Shown here: one piece after another, positions 11,309 to 23,164 of the stretch | How the letters are laid out: every line of letters starts with the position of its first letter | Position numbering within the stretch: position 1 is the first letter of the stretch | NCBI GenBank assembly: GCA_025084515.1 | Contig: JAJAGP010000046.1 | Coordinates: 1-64,000 of the forward strand | DNA from: Ancistrus triradiatus | Taxonomy: Eukaryota > Chordata > Actinopteri > Siluriformes > Loricariidae | Length of the DNA stretch: 64,000 bases | Reading direction: 5' to 3' | The notes under the pieces: generated by a model | What the model saw: only the letters and a program-made list of their open reading frames with translations | What the model was told of the DNA's origin: nothing | The model's database searches: none | Made by a program: the position numbers and the translations under genes

Positions 11309-11442
11309 ATTGGGGACTGTAGTGGCCTAGCGTATTGGTATTGGACAATAAGGTCCAGCTGCCCCTGTTGGGTCCTTGAGCAAGGTTTCCAGATATGGGC
11401 TCTGGATAAAGGCATCTGCTAAATGATTAAAGTAAATATAAT
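11309..11442 (+). mobile_element. tRNA-derived SINE, degraded
   Basis: Shows 'ggactgtagtggcctagcg' (A-box region), 'ttgggtccttgagcaagg' and the tail ctctggataaaggcatctgc followed by 'taaatgatt'. Internal deletions have removed the B-box region. Confidence 0.8.
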
Positions 11443-11751
11443 GGGCACATGTGGCTAGGCAACCTCCATAACCAGCAGGGGGCGCTGCACTGCTTTAAAC
11501 ACCTTGAAGCATTTCTGTGATCTTTCTGATCAGGGCTGTTTCCGGTTCATGGTTTGTCCCTCCTCGGACCTCTGTCCATAAGCACTCTCCACTGTTACCT
11601 GTTATTCTGTCTGTTAGATATTCAGTCAAGATCAGTAGAGCTTGTAAACAAATGAGATGTTGCTATGACGTCCTCATTATTTAAGTACCATATGACCCTA
11701 GTCTTCTGTTTAAGCCTCAGGATTTCTTCATGATTTCTATGTGCCTTCTGC

Positions 11752-11777
11752 TCACACACACACACACACACACACAC
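11752..11777. repeat. (CA)n microsatellite, short
   Basis: About 25 bp of CA repeats. Confidence 0.95.
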
Positions 11778-12030
11778 TCACTTCCCAAGCACTGTACATT
11801 AGTTTGCCTCACTGAAGGCTTTCTGGTTTTCTGGTGAGGCTGAGTGAGTGACCAAGTGTTTCCTTGTGCTCCATTTTCTTTGGTTCATACCTGCACTTAA
11901 GGGCCCTTTACATGCTAAAGGCCATTTTATGGGTCATCAGAGGGTCATGTGATACTTGTTCTGAACTTTAAAAGCAACTTGAAATTGAAATTAATAAAAA
12001 AGAACATTGATAATAATGATGATGGTGATA

Positions 12031-12119
12031 GAAAATAATAATAATAATAATAATAACAATAATAATAATAATAATAATAATTGTAATTGATAATTAATAT
12101 TAACAACAGCAACAACAAC

Positions 12120-12152
<33 letters not shown>

Positions 12153-12282
12153 TATTATTATTATTATTGTTATTGTTATTATTATTATTATTATTATTTT
12201 ATTTTATCTTATTTTATTTTATTTTATTTTATTTTTTTATTTTTTTATTTTTATTTTTTTATTATTATTATTATTATTTTAA
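12031..12282. repeat. (AAT)n to (ATT)n mirror microsatellite with TTTTA tract
   Basis: AAT repeats switch at about 12151 to ATT repeats, giving a self-complementary tract able to fold as a hairpin. TTTTA-type repeats follow to 12240 and ATT again to 12282. The Asn/Tyr-rich ORFs here are translations of the microsatellite. Confidence 0.93.
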
Positions 12283-12454
12283 GAAGTCTACCACAAGGTT
12301 ATCAATTACCACAAAGATCATCTGGCTTTTCCCCTTATTTTTCTTTTTTTCTCCTTTTCACCCGAAAGGTACCATTTTGAAGGAAATACATTGACAGATA
12401 ATTTAATTACCTAATACATTTTTTTAAATATACTAATATACTACTCCAACTTTG

Positions 12455-12460
12455 ATGATG

Positions 12461-12515
<55 letters not shown>
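12455..12515. repeat. (TAA)n microsatellite
   Basis: About 60 bp of TAA units preceded by a short GATGATGAT run. Confidence 0.95.
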
Positions 12516-12564
12516 CAACATGTTGTCATCTCACAGGTCCAAAGAGCTCCAGCTTGGACTCAGC

Positions 12565-12730
12565 CTGTGTGGAGTTTGCATGTTCTCTCCATGTCTGCGT
12601 GGATTTTTTCCAGGTATTAGACTTTTCTCCCATATTCCAAATATATGCATTAGGTCAACTGGTCTCTCTAAATTGCCCCAGTGTTTGTGTGTTTGACGAC
12701 TGGCCTAGGACACACAGACATTTTTGTTGA
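12565..12730 (+). repeat. Teleost interspersed retroposon-like repeat
   Basis: Carries tgtggagtttgcatgttctc, 'catgtctgcgtggatttt', 'ttaggtcaactggtctctct' and 'aaattgccccagtg'. It is the clearest copy of the 5' blocks of this family here and sits right next to a TAA microsatellite. Confidence 0.65.
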
Positions 12731-12734
12731 AGTG

Positions 12735-14185
12735 GAACACTGTTGATATAGAATTGTCGAGATATAAATAGTCCTCAGACCTGAGAATGAAGCTGGCCAT
12801 TAATTTGACTCATGCTGCTGCTTGCTTTAAAGATCTGAGTGATATCGCTCCACATCTTGCTGCTTTTTTGGTCGATTTTAGTGACTGGCCTTCATACTAG
12901 ACTCGCCTTTTAGTGGACTTCATACTGATACCATCGCTCCACTTATCTCATTTCTCTTCCACCCATTCTCACCGCTGTTCCTTACACATCACCCAATAAA
13001 AGATGGAGCTCCGAGATCCAATCGCTGTTTAAAACCGAGGACTGCGATACATTTTGTTGGTCTGTTCCTAAAGGTAAACGTCTGTCATCGTTTGGGCCGT
13101 GTCTCTTTCCTCCACCCTGTGTTCTGTCTGTGTGAGAGCATGTAGGAGAGGGGATCTACAGGAATAGGAGATGGTGCATTGATTTTAATTAGTCTCGTCA
13201 TGGAATCAATGGAACTTTATCACCTTCGGGGGAGAACCAGTAATGAAGAAGGGACTCAGGGATAAATGGGTTTTATTAGGCAGAACCAGACCAGAGAGAA
13301 GAGCAAAGGATGGGCTTGTTATTAGGATGTTTCTTTCAAATATGTTGTAGAGTAATGTGCTGAATCAGTGCTGACCATTAGGTCCTAAGACTTATCAGGG
13401 ATCACATACGCCCATATTAGGATGATAAAAGCTTACAAAGTTATAATGTAGTAAAATGAACGGGCTTGAACACCCGTCCAACTTCAGCGTGAGACAGTGT
13501 GTGAATTTTTACTTTAACAAATTAGATTTGGAAAGAGCGCGTCATATGAGCAGCACTCATCTCCTCCTGTAAGCAATGTTCTTCCAGCTCTAAGTGATGT
13601 TATTAATCACTCCTGTCACTATCCATTACCGAGGTGTGATGAACTGTACTTAAAAAAAACCACAAGACAAAAAAAACTACATTCAGCTACATCTACATCT
13701 GCAGGAATAAAGCAAGGTTATTCTGCCTGGCTCTCCTGATGTACGAGCAGAGTCTATTTCTGCTCTCACGTTTCCACTGTACTTATTACCAACACTTATT
13801 CATTGTTACTTACTGTAATAATAGGCTAATAGTGTCCCATAAATCTGTTCCTATTGCTGGAAGACTAAGCTCTCCTGTTCAGCAGAGTGAAGATAAGACC
13901 AGGTCAGCTAAGGATTAATTTCTGTACGGTAATACAGATTAAATAATTCTGCACTCGCAATGCAACACCAGCAGCAGCGGACTTCAGCAAAGCAGCTGGA
14001 ATTAATGCGAGTCGGGGATTTATAGCTTATGAGAAACTCTCGGAACGTTAATAGGTCTCAGGATGCCTGCTTATTCCTACTATTTAGTATTATACAGCCC
14101 TCCATGCTGCATTATGTGTTTGTTCCTAGAAAGGCCAAAGGAAAAACTTGGTATTTAACTAGAGTTTGTGAAACTAATTTCTTCA
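12735..14185. other. Unassigned noncoding DNA
   Basis: No transposon ends, SINEs or exon candidates were recognised. Texture is complex and low-repeat, so parts may be conserved noncoding sequence. Confidence 0.5.
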
Positions 14186-14418
14186 TGTCTGTCTATTTTC
14201 CCCCCAAGATCTTGTGTTGATGATGGGAGATTTGTTCCACTGCACAAAGTCTTCTCCAGCACATCCCAAAGATTCCCAGTGGGCTTCAGCTCTGGACTCT
14301 GTGGTGGCCAATCCATGTGTGAAAATGATGGCTCATGCTCCCTGAACCACTCTTTCACAATCTGACTCTTCTGAAACAGAACATCTTCTCCACGACCACA
14401 GGATGTGTCCTTCAACAT
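14155..14418 (-). pseudogene. Tc1-like transposase C-terminal fragment
   Basis: The reverse frame contains VKEWFREHEPSFSHMDWPPQ, SPELKPTGNLWDVLEKTL and LPSSTQDLGGKI, the C-terminal catalytic block of Tc1 transposases. The expected PIENLW is PTGNLW, so the third catalytic acidic residue (Glu) is Gly. The N-terminal DNA-binding domain and the first two catalytic Asp are missing through an internal deletion. The first residues of the frame (MLKDTSCGRGEDVLF) come from the other side of that deletion. Confidence 0.82.
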
Positions 14419-14565
14419 GAGAAGCTACTCACTGTATCAGTTAGGGTTCTACAACTTGTTGCCAGCTGAAGCATGATCACCAATGCAGTAATTATACGAC
14501 TGGAGGATCTTATTTAACTATTTGCTTAGTTAAATCCAGGTGGTGACCTTTTTTGGAACAGGAAC
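14190..14565 (-). mobile_element. Tc1/mariner relic, family D, internally deleted
   Basis: Reverse-oriented copy of the family also found at 32578-33076. The transposase C-terminus joins directly to the 5' terminal region (from about 14400: 'cttcaacatgagaagctactcac', 'ttgttgccagctgaagca', 'agttaaatccaggtgg'), removing most of the gene. Confidence 0.82.
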
Positions 14566-14574
14566 AGAAACAAA

Positions 14575-14757
14575 ATAGTATGGTATGTTAAAGATTACAA
14601 AGACTGCAATGAAGATCGGTGGAAAAGAGGATTATGGAGTGATGAATCCAAGTTGGAACTATTTCAGTCCACTCATCGACAGCTTATTATATATGGTCAT
14701 TATACCGTTGCTAAAACAACAAATCTAATGGAGACCTAAGACTTTTGGCCAGTACAG
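14575..14757 (+). mobile_element. Tc1-like right-end fragment, family C
   Basis: A degraded transposase segment ('attatggagtgatgaatcca', the region of the first catalytic Asp in this family) runs into the terminus 'gctaaaacaacaaatc' and 'ctaagacttttggccagta'. It abuts the family D relic. Confidence 0.65.
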
Positions 14758-14759
14758 AT

Positions 14760-15629
14760 TCAAACTTAATTGGTTCCAGAAGGATTTGGAGTTTGGATTT
14801 GTATAAAGTCAGAATCGAATTTCCCTTAATCCATTCTCAAATCCTAAGTGATTGTTTGTTAAGCTTATATTCGTATGTAATTAATGACTAAATGTCTGAT
14901 TAACACAAAGCAATGCACTGTTATAGTCATTTTATTAGATTTAACTCCTATGTTTAGATTGGATTTAACTGACACCTGCACCAAGAGAAATTCCTTGTAC
15001 TTCTTGTACTTGGCGAATAAATGATTCTGATTCTGAAAATCAAGAAAGACATGAAATAATAGTGTCGGCACGTCGGCGCTCCAGAGTCACGTGTCTAATA
15101 TCCATACAGAGAAGCTCCAATCATAAAAGGGCACTGAGTGTATGTCTCAACAATATTATATGCTGCACTGTAATATGCTGTTCATATAGTTTAATACTAA
15201 ACATTCCTGACAGTCTACATCAGCATCTACAAATGTCTACCCTCTCTGCCTCGGTTCCTTTCTCCCCTGGTCGAAAGTGGTTAATGTATTCTGGTGTCGC
15301 CGGCTCTCTCGTTGATATTCCTCTCCTTGTCTCTGTATCTGTCCGTCAGACCTGGAATCTGACTTCCTTTAGTAAACTAAATTACATCCATAAGTAGGAG
15401 AATAAATGGCTGAGGTGACTGGCTTATATACCATTATCCTAATCTGTCTTTAAATCACTTATTATGCGGTTCTAAAGAGCCGAGCTCAAATGAATAGGCT
15501 GCTGTTGAAGAAGATTCAGAGTGTCTTCCCTTTCCCCTGTCTGGCCTGATTGCCGAGCCACGCTTAGCATTGCAAATGAGCAGCGAGTACATTATACAGG
15601 TTGAAGTGCTGACTGGGATCAGCAGAGCC
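14760..15629. other. Unassigned noncoding DNA
   Basis: No gene recognised. The stretch around 15530-15625 is complex, low-repeat sequence that could be a conserved noncoding element; nothing more specific is visible. Confidence 0.45.
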
Positions 15630-15671
15630 GGGCACGGGGACGGGGACGGGGACGGGGCACGGGGGGGGGGA
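15630..15671 (+). repeat. G-rich (GGGGAC)n plus G10 tract, potential G-quadruplex
   Basis: Four G3-G4 runs spaced by 'ac' or 'cac', then a run of ten or more G. This satisfies the four-run G-quadruplex pattern on the + strand. Confidence 0.8.
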
Positions 15672-16046
15672 TGTTAGAAGGGACCGAAAGCGATGGCTGT
15701 ATGAGGTACTGATCCACCTCGCTGTTTATGAAGACAAATTTGTGCGAGTGCACTCTGAGTGCAAATTCATGTCTCCAAGGAAAAAACAGGACTGACGATG
15801 TGATAAGTGCAAGAGGAGATTCGATTTAGCTTAGTAAAACAGATGCTCTTTTCCGCTCCATCGACTCTCAGCAATGTAAAATGCATGTTAGAAGAGTAAG
15901 CAGCTCAGGTCGGTGTTTAGTCGGGTTTTCAAGATAGCTTCGAAATCAGAACAAATGGAGAGCCGATGGATCTTACGGTTCTGGTTTAAGGTCATTTTCC
16001 CTACTAATGACACAGCTGGAATGGTTACAGGGACGAGTGCAAAAGT

Positions 16047-16596
16047 CTTTTCACACCGAGTCCGATTTTTTGGATGAAAACAAAAAAAGCGCGTCAAGTT
16101 TTGAAAAAGAACTCACGTATATTAAGGCCATCCCGAAACTGACGGACTGTGGCGCTGTGTAAAGTCTTTCTGCATTGTTCGGAAACGTTAAAATCAGGCT
16201 GACCAATCAGAGCTCGGTTGCCGGGCAGAACAGCTCATCTAGAGCTTATAGGACGAGCAACAGGCTGCCTCTAAAAAATGGATATTAGAGAAAAGATCTG
16301 GTGGAATAGAGCTGAAAGGCTGGAGAATGATGGTGATAAAGCTCACACTAAGTGCATTCTGATCCGTTCATGATCACAAAAACACAAACTAGGGCTTCCT
16401 GCCCTCATCTCCACTCGTGTTTTAGATGTTTTAGAGTTGACGATGTGAAAAAAATCGCAAAATCTCTGACACATTAAGAGAAGGGAAATCAAAGAAAGCA
16501 GAAGCAGGGAGTTTTCAGAGTGTTTAGACAACAACATGTAGAGCACACCCACTAGGTTAAAAATCACATTGGTTTTTTCGTACTCGGTGTGAAAAG
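16047..16596. mobile_element. Inverted-repeat-bounded ~550-bp segment, possible MITE
   Basis: The left edge reads cttttcacaccgag...attttttgg (16047-16073). Its imperfect inverse, ggttttttcg.actcggtgtg aaaag, lies at 16571-16596. The interior has no coding sequence. The spacing and AT-rich interior suit a non-autonomous DNA element, but I see no clear target-site duplication and no second copy in the window. Confidence 0.4.
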
Positions 16597-16599
16597 GCC

Positions 16600-18715
16600 G
16601 TACAGGTGATCTGTACCGAGTGTGATTGTGGCATACTGTGCCCAGTTCTACCCAAACAATGCCACGGTTCAGTTGGCACAGTAGTGTGATCGCTAACCAT
16701 GCCCGAGCACGGAACACGGATTCACAGCTCGACTGAAGAGCAACGAGACCGAAGATCGGATTTTCTTCTAAACACGGCGTTTTTCATTAAAGAGCTTCAT
16801 CCATGGATCTGTTAAGTCCAGCTCCTAACCCGACCAAGCTGCTGATGCTCTATAACTCTAACTTATCTGACTGATAAGATTAACATTAATAGCTTCATCT
16901 AACACGTTTATAATCACTAGTCAAGGAGCGGAAATTATAATGGGATCCTAGACTTTCATTAACACCGGGATCTCACTCCGATTTTCTTCTGTTGGTAGAA
17001 GGAACAGCCTGCCTGTAAATCAGACCCATTTTATTCACTGCATGTACATAAGCTCCTTTTAATAACTTTCAAATGATCGAATATATTTGTGTTTACTGTC
17101 TGTATAATAAACAGTTATTGGTCATTTTGTTCTGAAGCCCATAGTCTGATGATGTTTCAGCAGCGGGGGAACGATAGAATGGAACGATTTTAGCTGTTGA
17201 TAAACAAATCATTTTTCTGTCGTCTTAATCTTAAAATCTAACAACACAGTGATAATGGAACTGTGGTATAATCGCAGTAATATGCTCAAGGTTTGTGCCT
17301 ACGAACACAGCACACCAGGGCCAATATCTCACCTTATAGCACATCCACCTGCATTATTGCTTAATCAATAAACCCACAAGGTAAATTACTCCAAAAAATC
17401 CCAAAGTAAGTCCCACCATGAAGCTGTGCAAGCAAGTCAACGTGCCCATTTCCCAGAACCTTTAAAGAGCAATGTGAGCACAGGCCAGTGGGGAATTGGG
17501 GAGGAGTGAAACCATATTCAGGCAGAATACATGGCAACCGGATGTAATGTGAGCACTTGCTCTGGGTGGCGCCACAGTGAGTCATTCCATTGAAGCAGTT
17601 ATATTTGTAACAAGTCTGTGTGATAGCAGGGTTTTTCTTTGTTTTGTTGTTTATATATTACATTTTCTGAGTAATAAAGTAATAATATTAGAAATGGTTT
17701 ATATTAGTATGTACTGGACTGGATTTTACTTTATTATTTGTTACCAGAGTGTTAATTTACCTTATTTTATAGGAACAAATGTTATAGGAATTCACATATA
17801 GGAAATGTACACACAATAGAGTTTAGTAGGTATTAGGTTTCTACACAGTTTCACTTACCATATAGAAACATTTTGTAGAGTTATATATATTAGACATACA
17901 GTATAAGGATGTGATACGGCTCCTTATGTAACCTTTAATCTGATTTATTAAGTTACTAATACCTGGTAAAATATGCTTTACATTTTAGGTAGGCATATTG
18001 ACAAAGCAAACCCTTTACACAATGCATTACATTTTGAAATGAGATCATTTAGTTCATATTTTAATCATTTTTATTTGGATCCATTATGCAGACTTCTACT
18101 ATTTAAAGCGAGTAAACTGGGGATTTGGAGACCTCTCTGGTGGAAATGTGTTACTGCATGCCCCTTGCTTTTTTGTAGCATGGCATCGATACACAAACAC
18201 TACACAATCAGCGGACTGGTCATTATAATCTAATAAATGCAAAAGTTTGGCGCCCTTGCTCAAACATCTCGCATTTTGCTGCTTTCCTAAAATAACTCTT
18301 ACATACTAGCCAGATTTAAAGGGGTGGAAAGAAACAAATTAATTCCTTTTTTAAATTTCCAAGTCGCTCATATCACACATGTAAAGAGTTACTTGTCACA
18401 GGTATTAGCCCAGAAGGGCTGAGCGTAAAGCGTTATGGGCTTTGACAGGCTCGTAATGATGTATTAATGAAACTCCAGGCAATGTTATAATTAAAGGGGC
18501 AGATAAATTATACTGGCGGTGACGTGCTGACATATTCCTGCTGACTGTCTGAGAAATGTGTGATATAAATAATTCGAATGAATGTGTGACAGGGTCACAG
18601 GGCTCTGGGTGGGGCCCCTGGTGAGGCCCTGTAACTCACACGACCCTTGTCCTTCAGGGACCAGACCACATGTTCCTGTGATCCTGTCCACACATGGTCT
18701 TTCAGGCACTAGAGT
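16600..18715. other. Unassigned noncoding DNA
   Basis: No repeat family, exon or RNA gene was recognised in these 2.1 kb. Sequence from about 17620 to 18060 is AT-rich. Confidence 0.5.
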
Positions 18716-18719
18716 AGAG

Positions 18720-19088
18720 TACAGTGCAAAAGTCTTAGGCCACCATTAGATCTGTTGTTTTAGCAACGGTATAAAATCCAAAAACTTGGATTTGTCACTA
18801 TATAATCCTCTTTTCCACCGATCTGATCTTCATTCCATTCTTTGTGACCTTTAGCCTTCTCACCCTGTTCCCCTTTTGAAAAAGTCATTTCTTGGGTGCT
18901 ACCCTTCCATAAAGGTCATTCCTGATCAAGACTATAGGGCCAACTTGGCAGATTGCTCAAGTGTAAGTGGAGCTTGCAGCTGTACCTTATAGCAGCTGTA
19001 GACGTTTCTGTTGCATTCCAATAAAGAGACTGAGAAATAATGGTATATCTAATCTAATGGTGGTCTAAGACTTTTGCACAGTACTGTA
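18720..19088. mobile_element. Tc1-like element, family C, short form with both ends
   Basis: Inverted ends: acagtgcaaaagtcttaggc with 'caccattagat' on the left, and 'atctaatggtggtctaagac' with 'ttttgcacagtactgta' on the right. Only about 370 bp lie between them. The interior keeps pieces of transposase sequence ('catttcttgggtgctaccct'). This is an internally deleted, non-autonomous derivative. Confidence 0.82.
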
Positions 19089-19089
19089 T

Positions 19090-20154
19090 ATTCTGCACCG
19101 CCCCCCAAATCAGAGAGGCTCAGCATCCAGGACCAGTGTTCTACCAGCCACATGGGGCAGGACATGTTGAGGGCTGCCCTGTGACAAAACAGGAGAAAGC
19201 AGAAGCAATGTTGGCCTGAGTCCATCTAAAGCCCTCGAAGATGCCCCCTTTATGAATTTAAAAGCACTCAGCCATAGTGGTCGTTCCCTTTGTGGTCAGC
19301 TGTGATTACTGGAGCATGATATCTGTGTAATCCACTTAACAATAACGATAGCTAGCGAAAAGCCATTTTTGTAGCACACTTTAAAGTTTTATCTCGGAGC
19401 AAAGAAGCTCTATCAGACTCCACCATGTCGTGATGGAAATAAAAGCTACAGAGATAGGTCTATATTTTTTCTGCCAGAACAGCAGCTCTATACTTGAGGC
19501 ACTTATTTGATATGACATGTTTGACTGAGTGTGCACCGACTGCATTCTCATCACTCGCGCTTCTCAAATGCTTTTCCCCCTCTCCCATCAAAAGCAGTGG
19601 TACGTCTGTGGCCTGTCTAACCCTCGAGTCTCTTCAGCTTGTTTAGGGAATGGAAAGCAAAAATGTTTATCTGCTATCGTCTGACGCCGGATTGTCCCAT
19701 CACCTAAGCTCCCTCTGCTGAAAGGTCTGGCATTGAAACCTCCCACTCGACGTCTTTCATCTCTCCATCAGGTGTTTTAGTGGAACCTTCAGTGGCTGGC
19801 AATCAGAGCTGCTGCTGTGGGTTTGATCTTATTTATTCCTGTTATTATCTGTTATATTTGTACTTATTATGAAGCTCGTCTTACAAATGGGGGCTCAGTT
19901 GATGCTGATACGTTGAGCTGGGATCTATGCACCCAGGGAGGGTGCCTTCCTGCCTGGCATTGCTGGCGGTACCTAAGGGAGGGGAGGCTGGTCGGAGAAA
20001 TATCTCTCAGCTCTGCCACAGCGCCCCATGATGTCTTCAATGAACTTCCTCCAAGTTTTGCCAGGAACAAGATTCCTGAGTGTTAGTGCTCCTCTGGGTG
20101 GAGACTGGGTCTGTGATGATCCCTTGACCAGACCAGGGGTGCCCCCACATATTA
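19090..20154. other. Unassigned noncoding DNA
   Basis: No gene recognised. The 89-codon + ORF at 19817 and the 67-codon - ORF at 20070 overlap each other and show no domain. Confidence 0.5.
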
Positions 20155-20371
20155 TATAGAGTGGGGGTCGAAAGTTTGTGAACCCTTTAGAATTTTCTAT
20201 ATTTCTGCATAAATATGACCTAAATAAAAGTCCTAAAAGTAGATAAAGAGAATCCAGTTAAACAAATGAGACAAAAATATTATACTTGGTCATTTATTTA
20301 TTGAGGAAAATGATCCAATATTACATATTAGTGAGTGGCAAAAGTATGTGAGCCTCTAGGTTTAGCAGCCA
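20155..20371 (+). mobile_element. Tc1/mariner solo terminal repeat, family A
   Basis: About 215 bp running from the outer terminus (cgaaagtttgtgaacccttt) through 'gtagataaagagaatccagt' and 'cttggtcatttatttattg' to 'gtgagcctctaggtttagcag'. It ends before the transposase, with no partner end nearby. Confidence 0.9.
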
Positions 20372-20404
20372 TTTAAAGTCCGCGTTAAATTCTGTAAAGC
20401 ACAA

Positions 20405-20409
20405 TATAT

Positions 20410-20448
<39 letters not shown>
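20405..20448. repeat. (TA)n microsatellite
   Basis: About 40 bp of alternating TA immediately downstream of the Tc1 end. Confidence 0.93.
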
Positions 20449-20449
<1 letters not shown>

Positions 20450-20451
<2 letters not shown>

Positions 20452-21170
20452 TTATTTGCTTATTATTTTCTTTAATAATAGCACTAATATTCTCAATAAT
20501 AATTATTTTTATTTTATCATTGATTAATGATTAAATATTTTTAATGTCTATAATTTTTTTTATCATAAATTGGGCAATGTTTTTACATTTAAAAGTACAT
20601 TGTAAAAAAATAATAATAGCATTGCAAGTGTTATTAAAATCTATAACAAACTTGAAATTTATAAATTCTTAAATTCTTAATATTTATTACATATGTAGTC
20701 TTTAATGGGTACTTTTAGTAAAATTATTTTAAAAAATAAATAAAATAAATATTTTACATAATATATATTTAATTATTAAAACATTAATTTTATTATTATT
20801 AATTAATCAATAATAATTATTTTTGATTTTTAATAGATGCTATAAGAAATAACTGCTTACTTTATTGAAGGATGTTGACCAAAATGGTGGTTGACTGGAC
20901 ATAACTGTGGTCACATTTAAATACTAATATTAATTAAAAACAGATAACCTAATGGGTCAGGGGACGTACAGGTGAAGGGACGTTATATGTTCCTGTACAT
21001 AGGTATAAAGGTTATTAAACACAAGCAGTGAAGATGGTCTTCTTTTTATTTCCTGGCTTTTAGGAGACATTTCCGCCAAGCTCTTTATATATTTATTTAC
21101 AAAAACACATCTTTTTCTGACTTTTCTGCAGAAGTTAGTCTATCTGCTGTACATTTCGATGATAACTCAT
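20450..21170. other. Very AT-rich noncoding DNA
   Basis: Mostly A/T with short homopolymer runs up to about 20880, then mixed sequence. Nothing gene-like. Confidence 0.6.
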
Positions 21171-21174
21171 GTGT

Positions 21175-21480
21175 GTTCCTCTCTCTCTCTGTGCCGGTGC
21201 ATTGCAGCAGTGATTTATAGCCCCGCTGGAACGGCGCTGGCGTGTTGATGAGGCAGGCTTTATTTACTCAGGTAGCCATTATGATGACTTCAGCCACCTC
21301 GTGATGAATGGGCACTTGCAGGAAAAGGTCTGTCGGTGCACCGGAAAACTGTCATAATTGTCTTATTTGATCAGAATATGGCTGTTCTGCTGAGGTCAGG
21401 GACCACAGGGAGCTCTGCTTTCAGAGGTCTAACAGCGATTTGACTGTAACCTGTCTATTTCCAAGCCTAAGGATTTCCAT
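21175..21480. promoter_or_regulatory. Low-repeat block, possible conserved noncoding element
   Basis: A balanced, complex block between AT-rich flanks, with cores such as 'gtgatttatag', 'gccattatgatgac' and 'tgtcataattgtc'. It stands out from the surrounding AT-rich DNA. The assignment is inference only. Confidence 0.25.
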
Positions 21481-21604
21481 GAGCTCAGCAGACATTTAAA
21501 TGTGAGGCCTGGGGGTATTTACCATAACAATACTGCATTGTTACCCCCTGCTTTCCAAGCATAATATTCCATTTGAACTGTGCTTCAGTAAGACAGGGAC
21601 AAAC

Positions 21605-21770
21605 TCAGTTTCCGTGCCCGCTTAATCCAATTCAGGGTCGGGACATAACCGGAAGGAACCAGAGGAACTCAGAGGAAAGCCATACAGGCATGGGGAGAAC
21701 CTGCAAACCCCAGATGCCAGACTCCGGGCCGGGACTTTAGCTTGGGTCTCTGACACCGAGGCCTCCTATA
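21605..21770 (-). repeat. Teleost interspersed retroposon-like repeat
   Basis: Reverse copy: 'ttaatccaattcagggtcg', 'ggaaggaaccagagg' and 'catggggagaacctgcaaac', the inverse of the tgttctccccatg / tttcctcc / attgg series in the + copies. Confidence 0.6.
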
Positions 21771-21966
21771 AAGACACAAGAAATGTTTCTGGATTTTTTT
21801 ATGTATGCAGAAAATCAGACAGTTAGCTCATAATGTCTGCTGCCAACTGTTAAGCATGGTGGGGGATCCATTAATAAAATCCATCCATTAAATCAGAATA
21901 TGATAAATAATAAATCAAATAAAAACAAAATAAATTTCCTAACCCATTTATTTATTAGCTTATTTA

Positions 21967-22020
<54 letters not shown>
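21967..22020. repeat. (AAT)n microsatellite
   Basis: About 54 bp of AAT units. Confidence 0.95.
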
Positions 22021-22021
<1 letters not shown>

Positions 22022-22044
22022 CATATATAAATATTTATTTTTTT

Positions 22045-22195
22045 CTATTTCTACTTCTATTATATCTATTATATCTATTTCTATTTCCTATTATATAGAT
22101 ATAATAGATATAATAGAAATACAAATAGAAATATATATATATATTTATTTCTATTTATATATTTATATATATATATATATATAATATATTTCCTA
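22045..22195. repeat. AT-rich inverted repeat (tctattatatctatt / aatagatataatag)
   Basis: Stretches of 'ctattatatctattatatc' around 22057-22080 are mirrored by 'gatataatagatataatag' around 22098-22120, and a TA tract follows to 22190. It could form a hairpin. Origin unknown. Confidence 0.7.
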
Positions 22196-22199
22196 TTAT

Positions 22200-23160
22200 A
22201 AATTAGACAATTTATTTACATTTTTTTTAAATAAATAAGGTAATCTTAACAGCTATAATAAATTTGAAATGGTTACATTCTTAAATAAAAAAATAAAATA
22301 ACTACATTTATAGTATTTAATAGGTATTTTGATTTTTTAAAAACAAATTGCAAATTAGTTCATTTATTTTAAAATAAAATTAAATTATGTAATCATTATT
22401 AAATTATGAATTGTTATTATTGTTGTTTAATATATCTTAATAAAATAATATAAAAACTGGCTGTAACTAAGACTGAATGCTATTAAAGGGGACAAACAAA
22501 ACCCAAACAACAGCTTTTTGGAGAACATTGAATAGCTTTGCGTTCCATTGCTGCTTGTGCTCGAGTCTGCAGTTTTGTGTCTCCTGTGCCATCATCCATC
22601 TGTGGATTTATACATGTTTGGGCCTAAATATATTTATTTACCCCCTCCCTCGTTCCTCCTCTCCCTCCCGTTAGTTGCTTAGAGAAGTGTTTTATGATCT
22701 TCTATGCTGACTAAATTGTGTGAATTCCAAATGTTTGGTCATAAAATATTGAGTAGCAAATGAAAGAAATCAGAGTTGGTCTGAGATAAAGATTTGTGGG
22801 CTGATGAGATGAGAGGTCAGTTTGTGCTGACGGAGGGAAGATCAGAAAGATAAAATGCAGGCTTTCAGAGTAAAAGTGCAAAGTTTTATAAGTTCAGAGA
22901 GCAATAAAAGTGTCCGGCTAATTAAATGTATTTTTCTTTTTATTCTCTACTCCTACCTCTTCAAATATGGATGCAAATAAATTAGTAACTGAGGTATCAG
23001 ACATGTTCCATCAGTGCACGTCATGAAGCACCACGCTTAAGGTGAGAAACAGATGCTTTGATTTTACTGAGTCAATTCTTTATTCATAATTAATTATAGC
23101 ATCCACAGCGAGTTTATAATACTATACTCACATGTAAGTTTCAGGAGCATTTCTGACATG
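22200..23160. other. Unassigned AT-rich noncoding DNA
   Basis: AT-rich up to about 22450, then mixed sequence to 23160. No gene or repeat family recognised. Confidence 0.55.
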
Positions 23161-23164
23161 TAGA

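Noticed and set aside
10925..11422. 165-codon + ORF as a gene
   Set aside because: It runs antisense through a decayed Tc1 relic and into a SINE.
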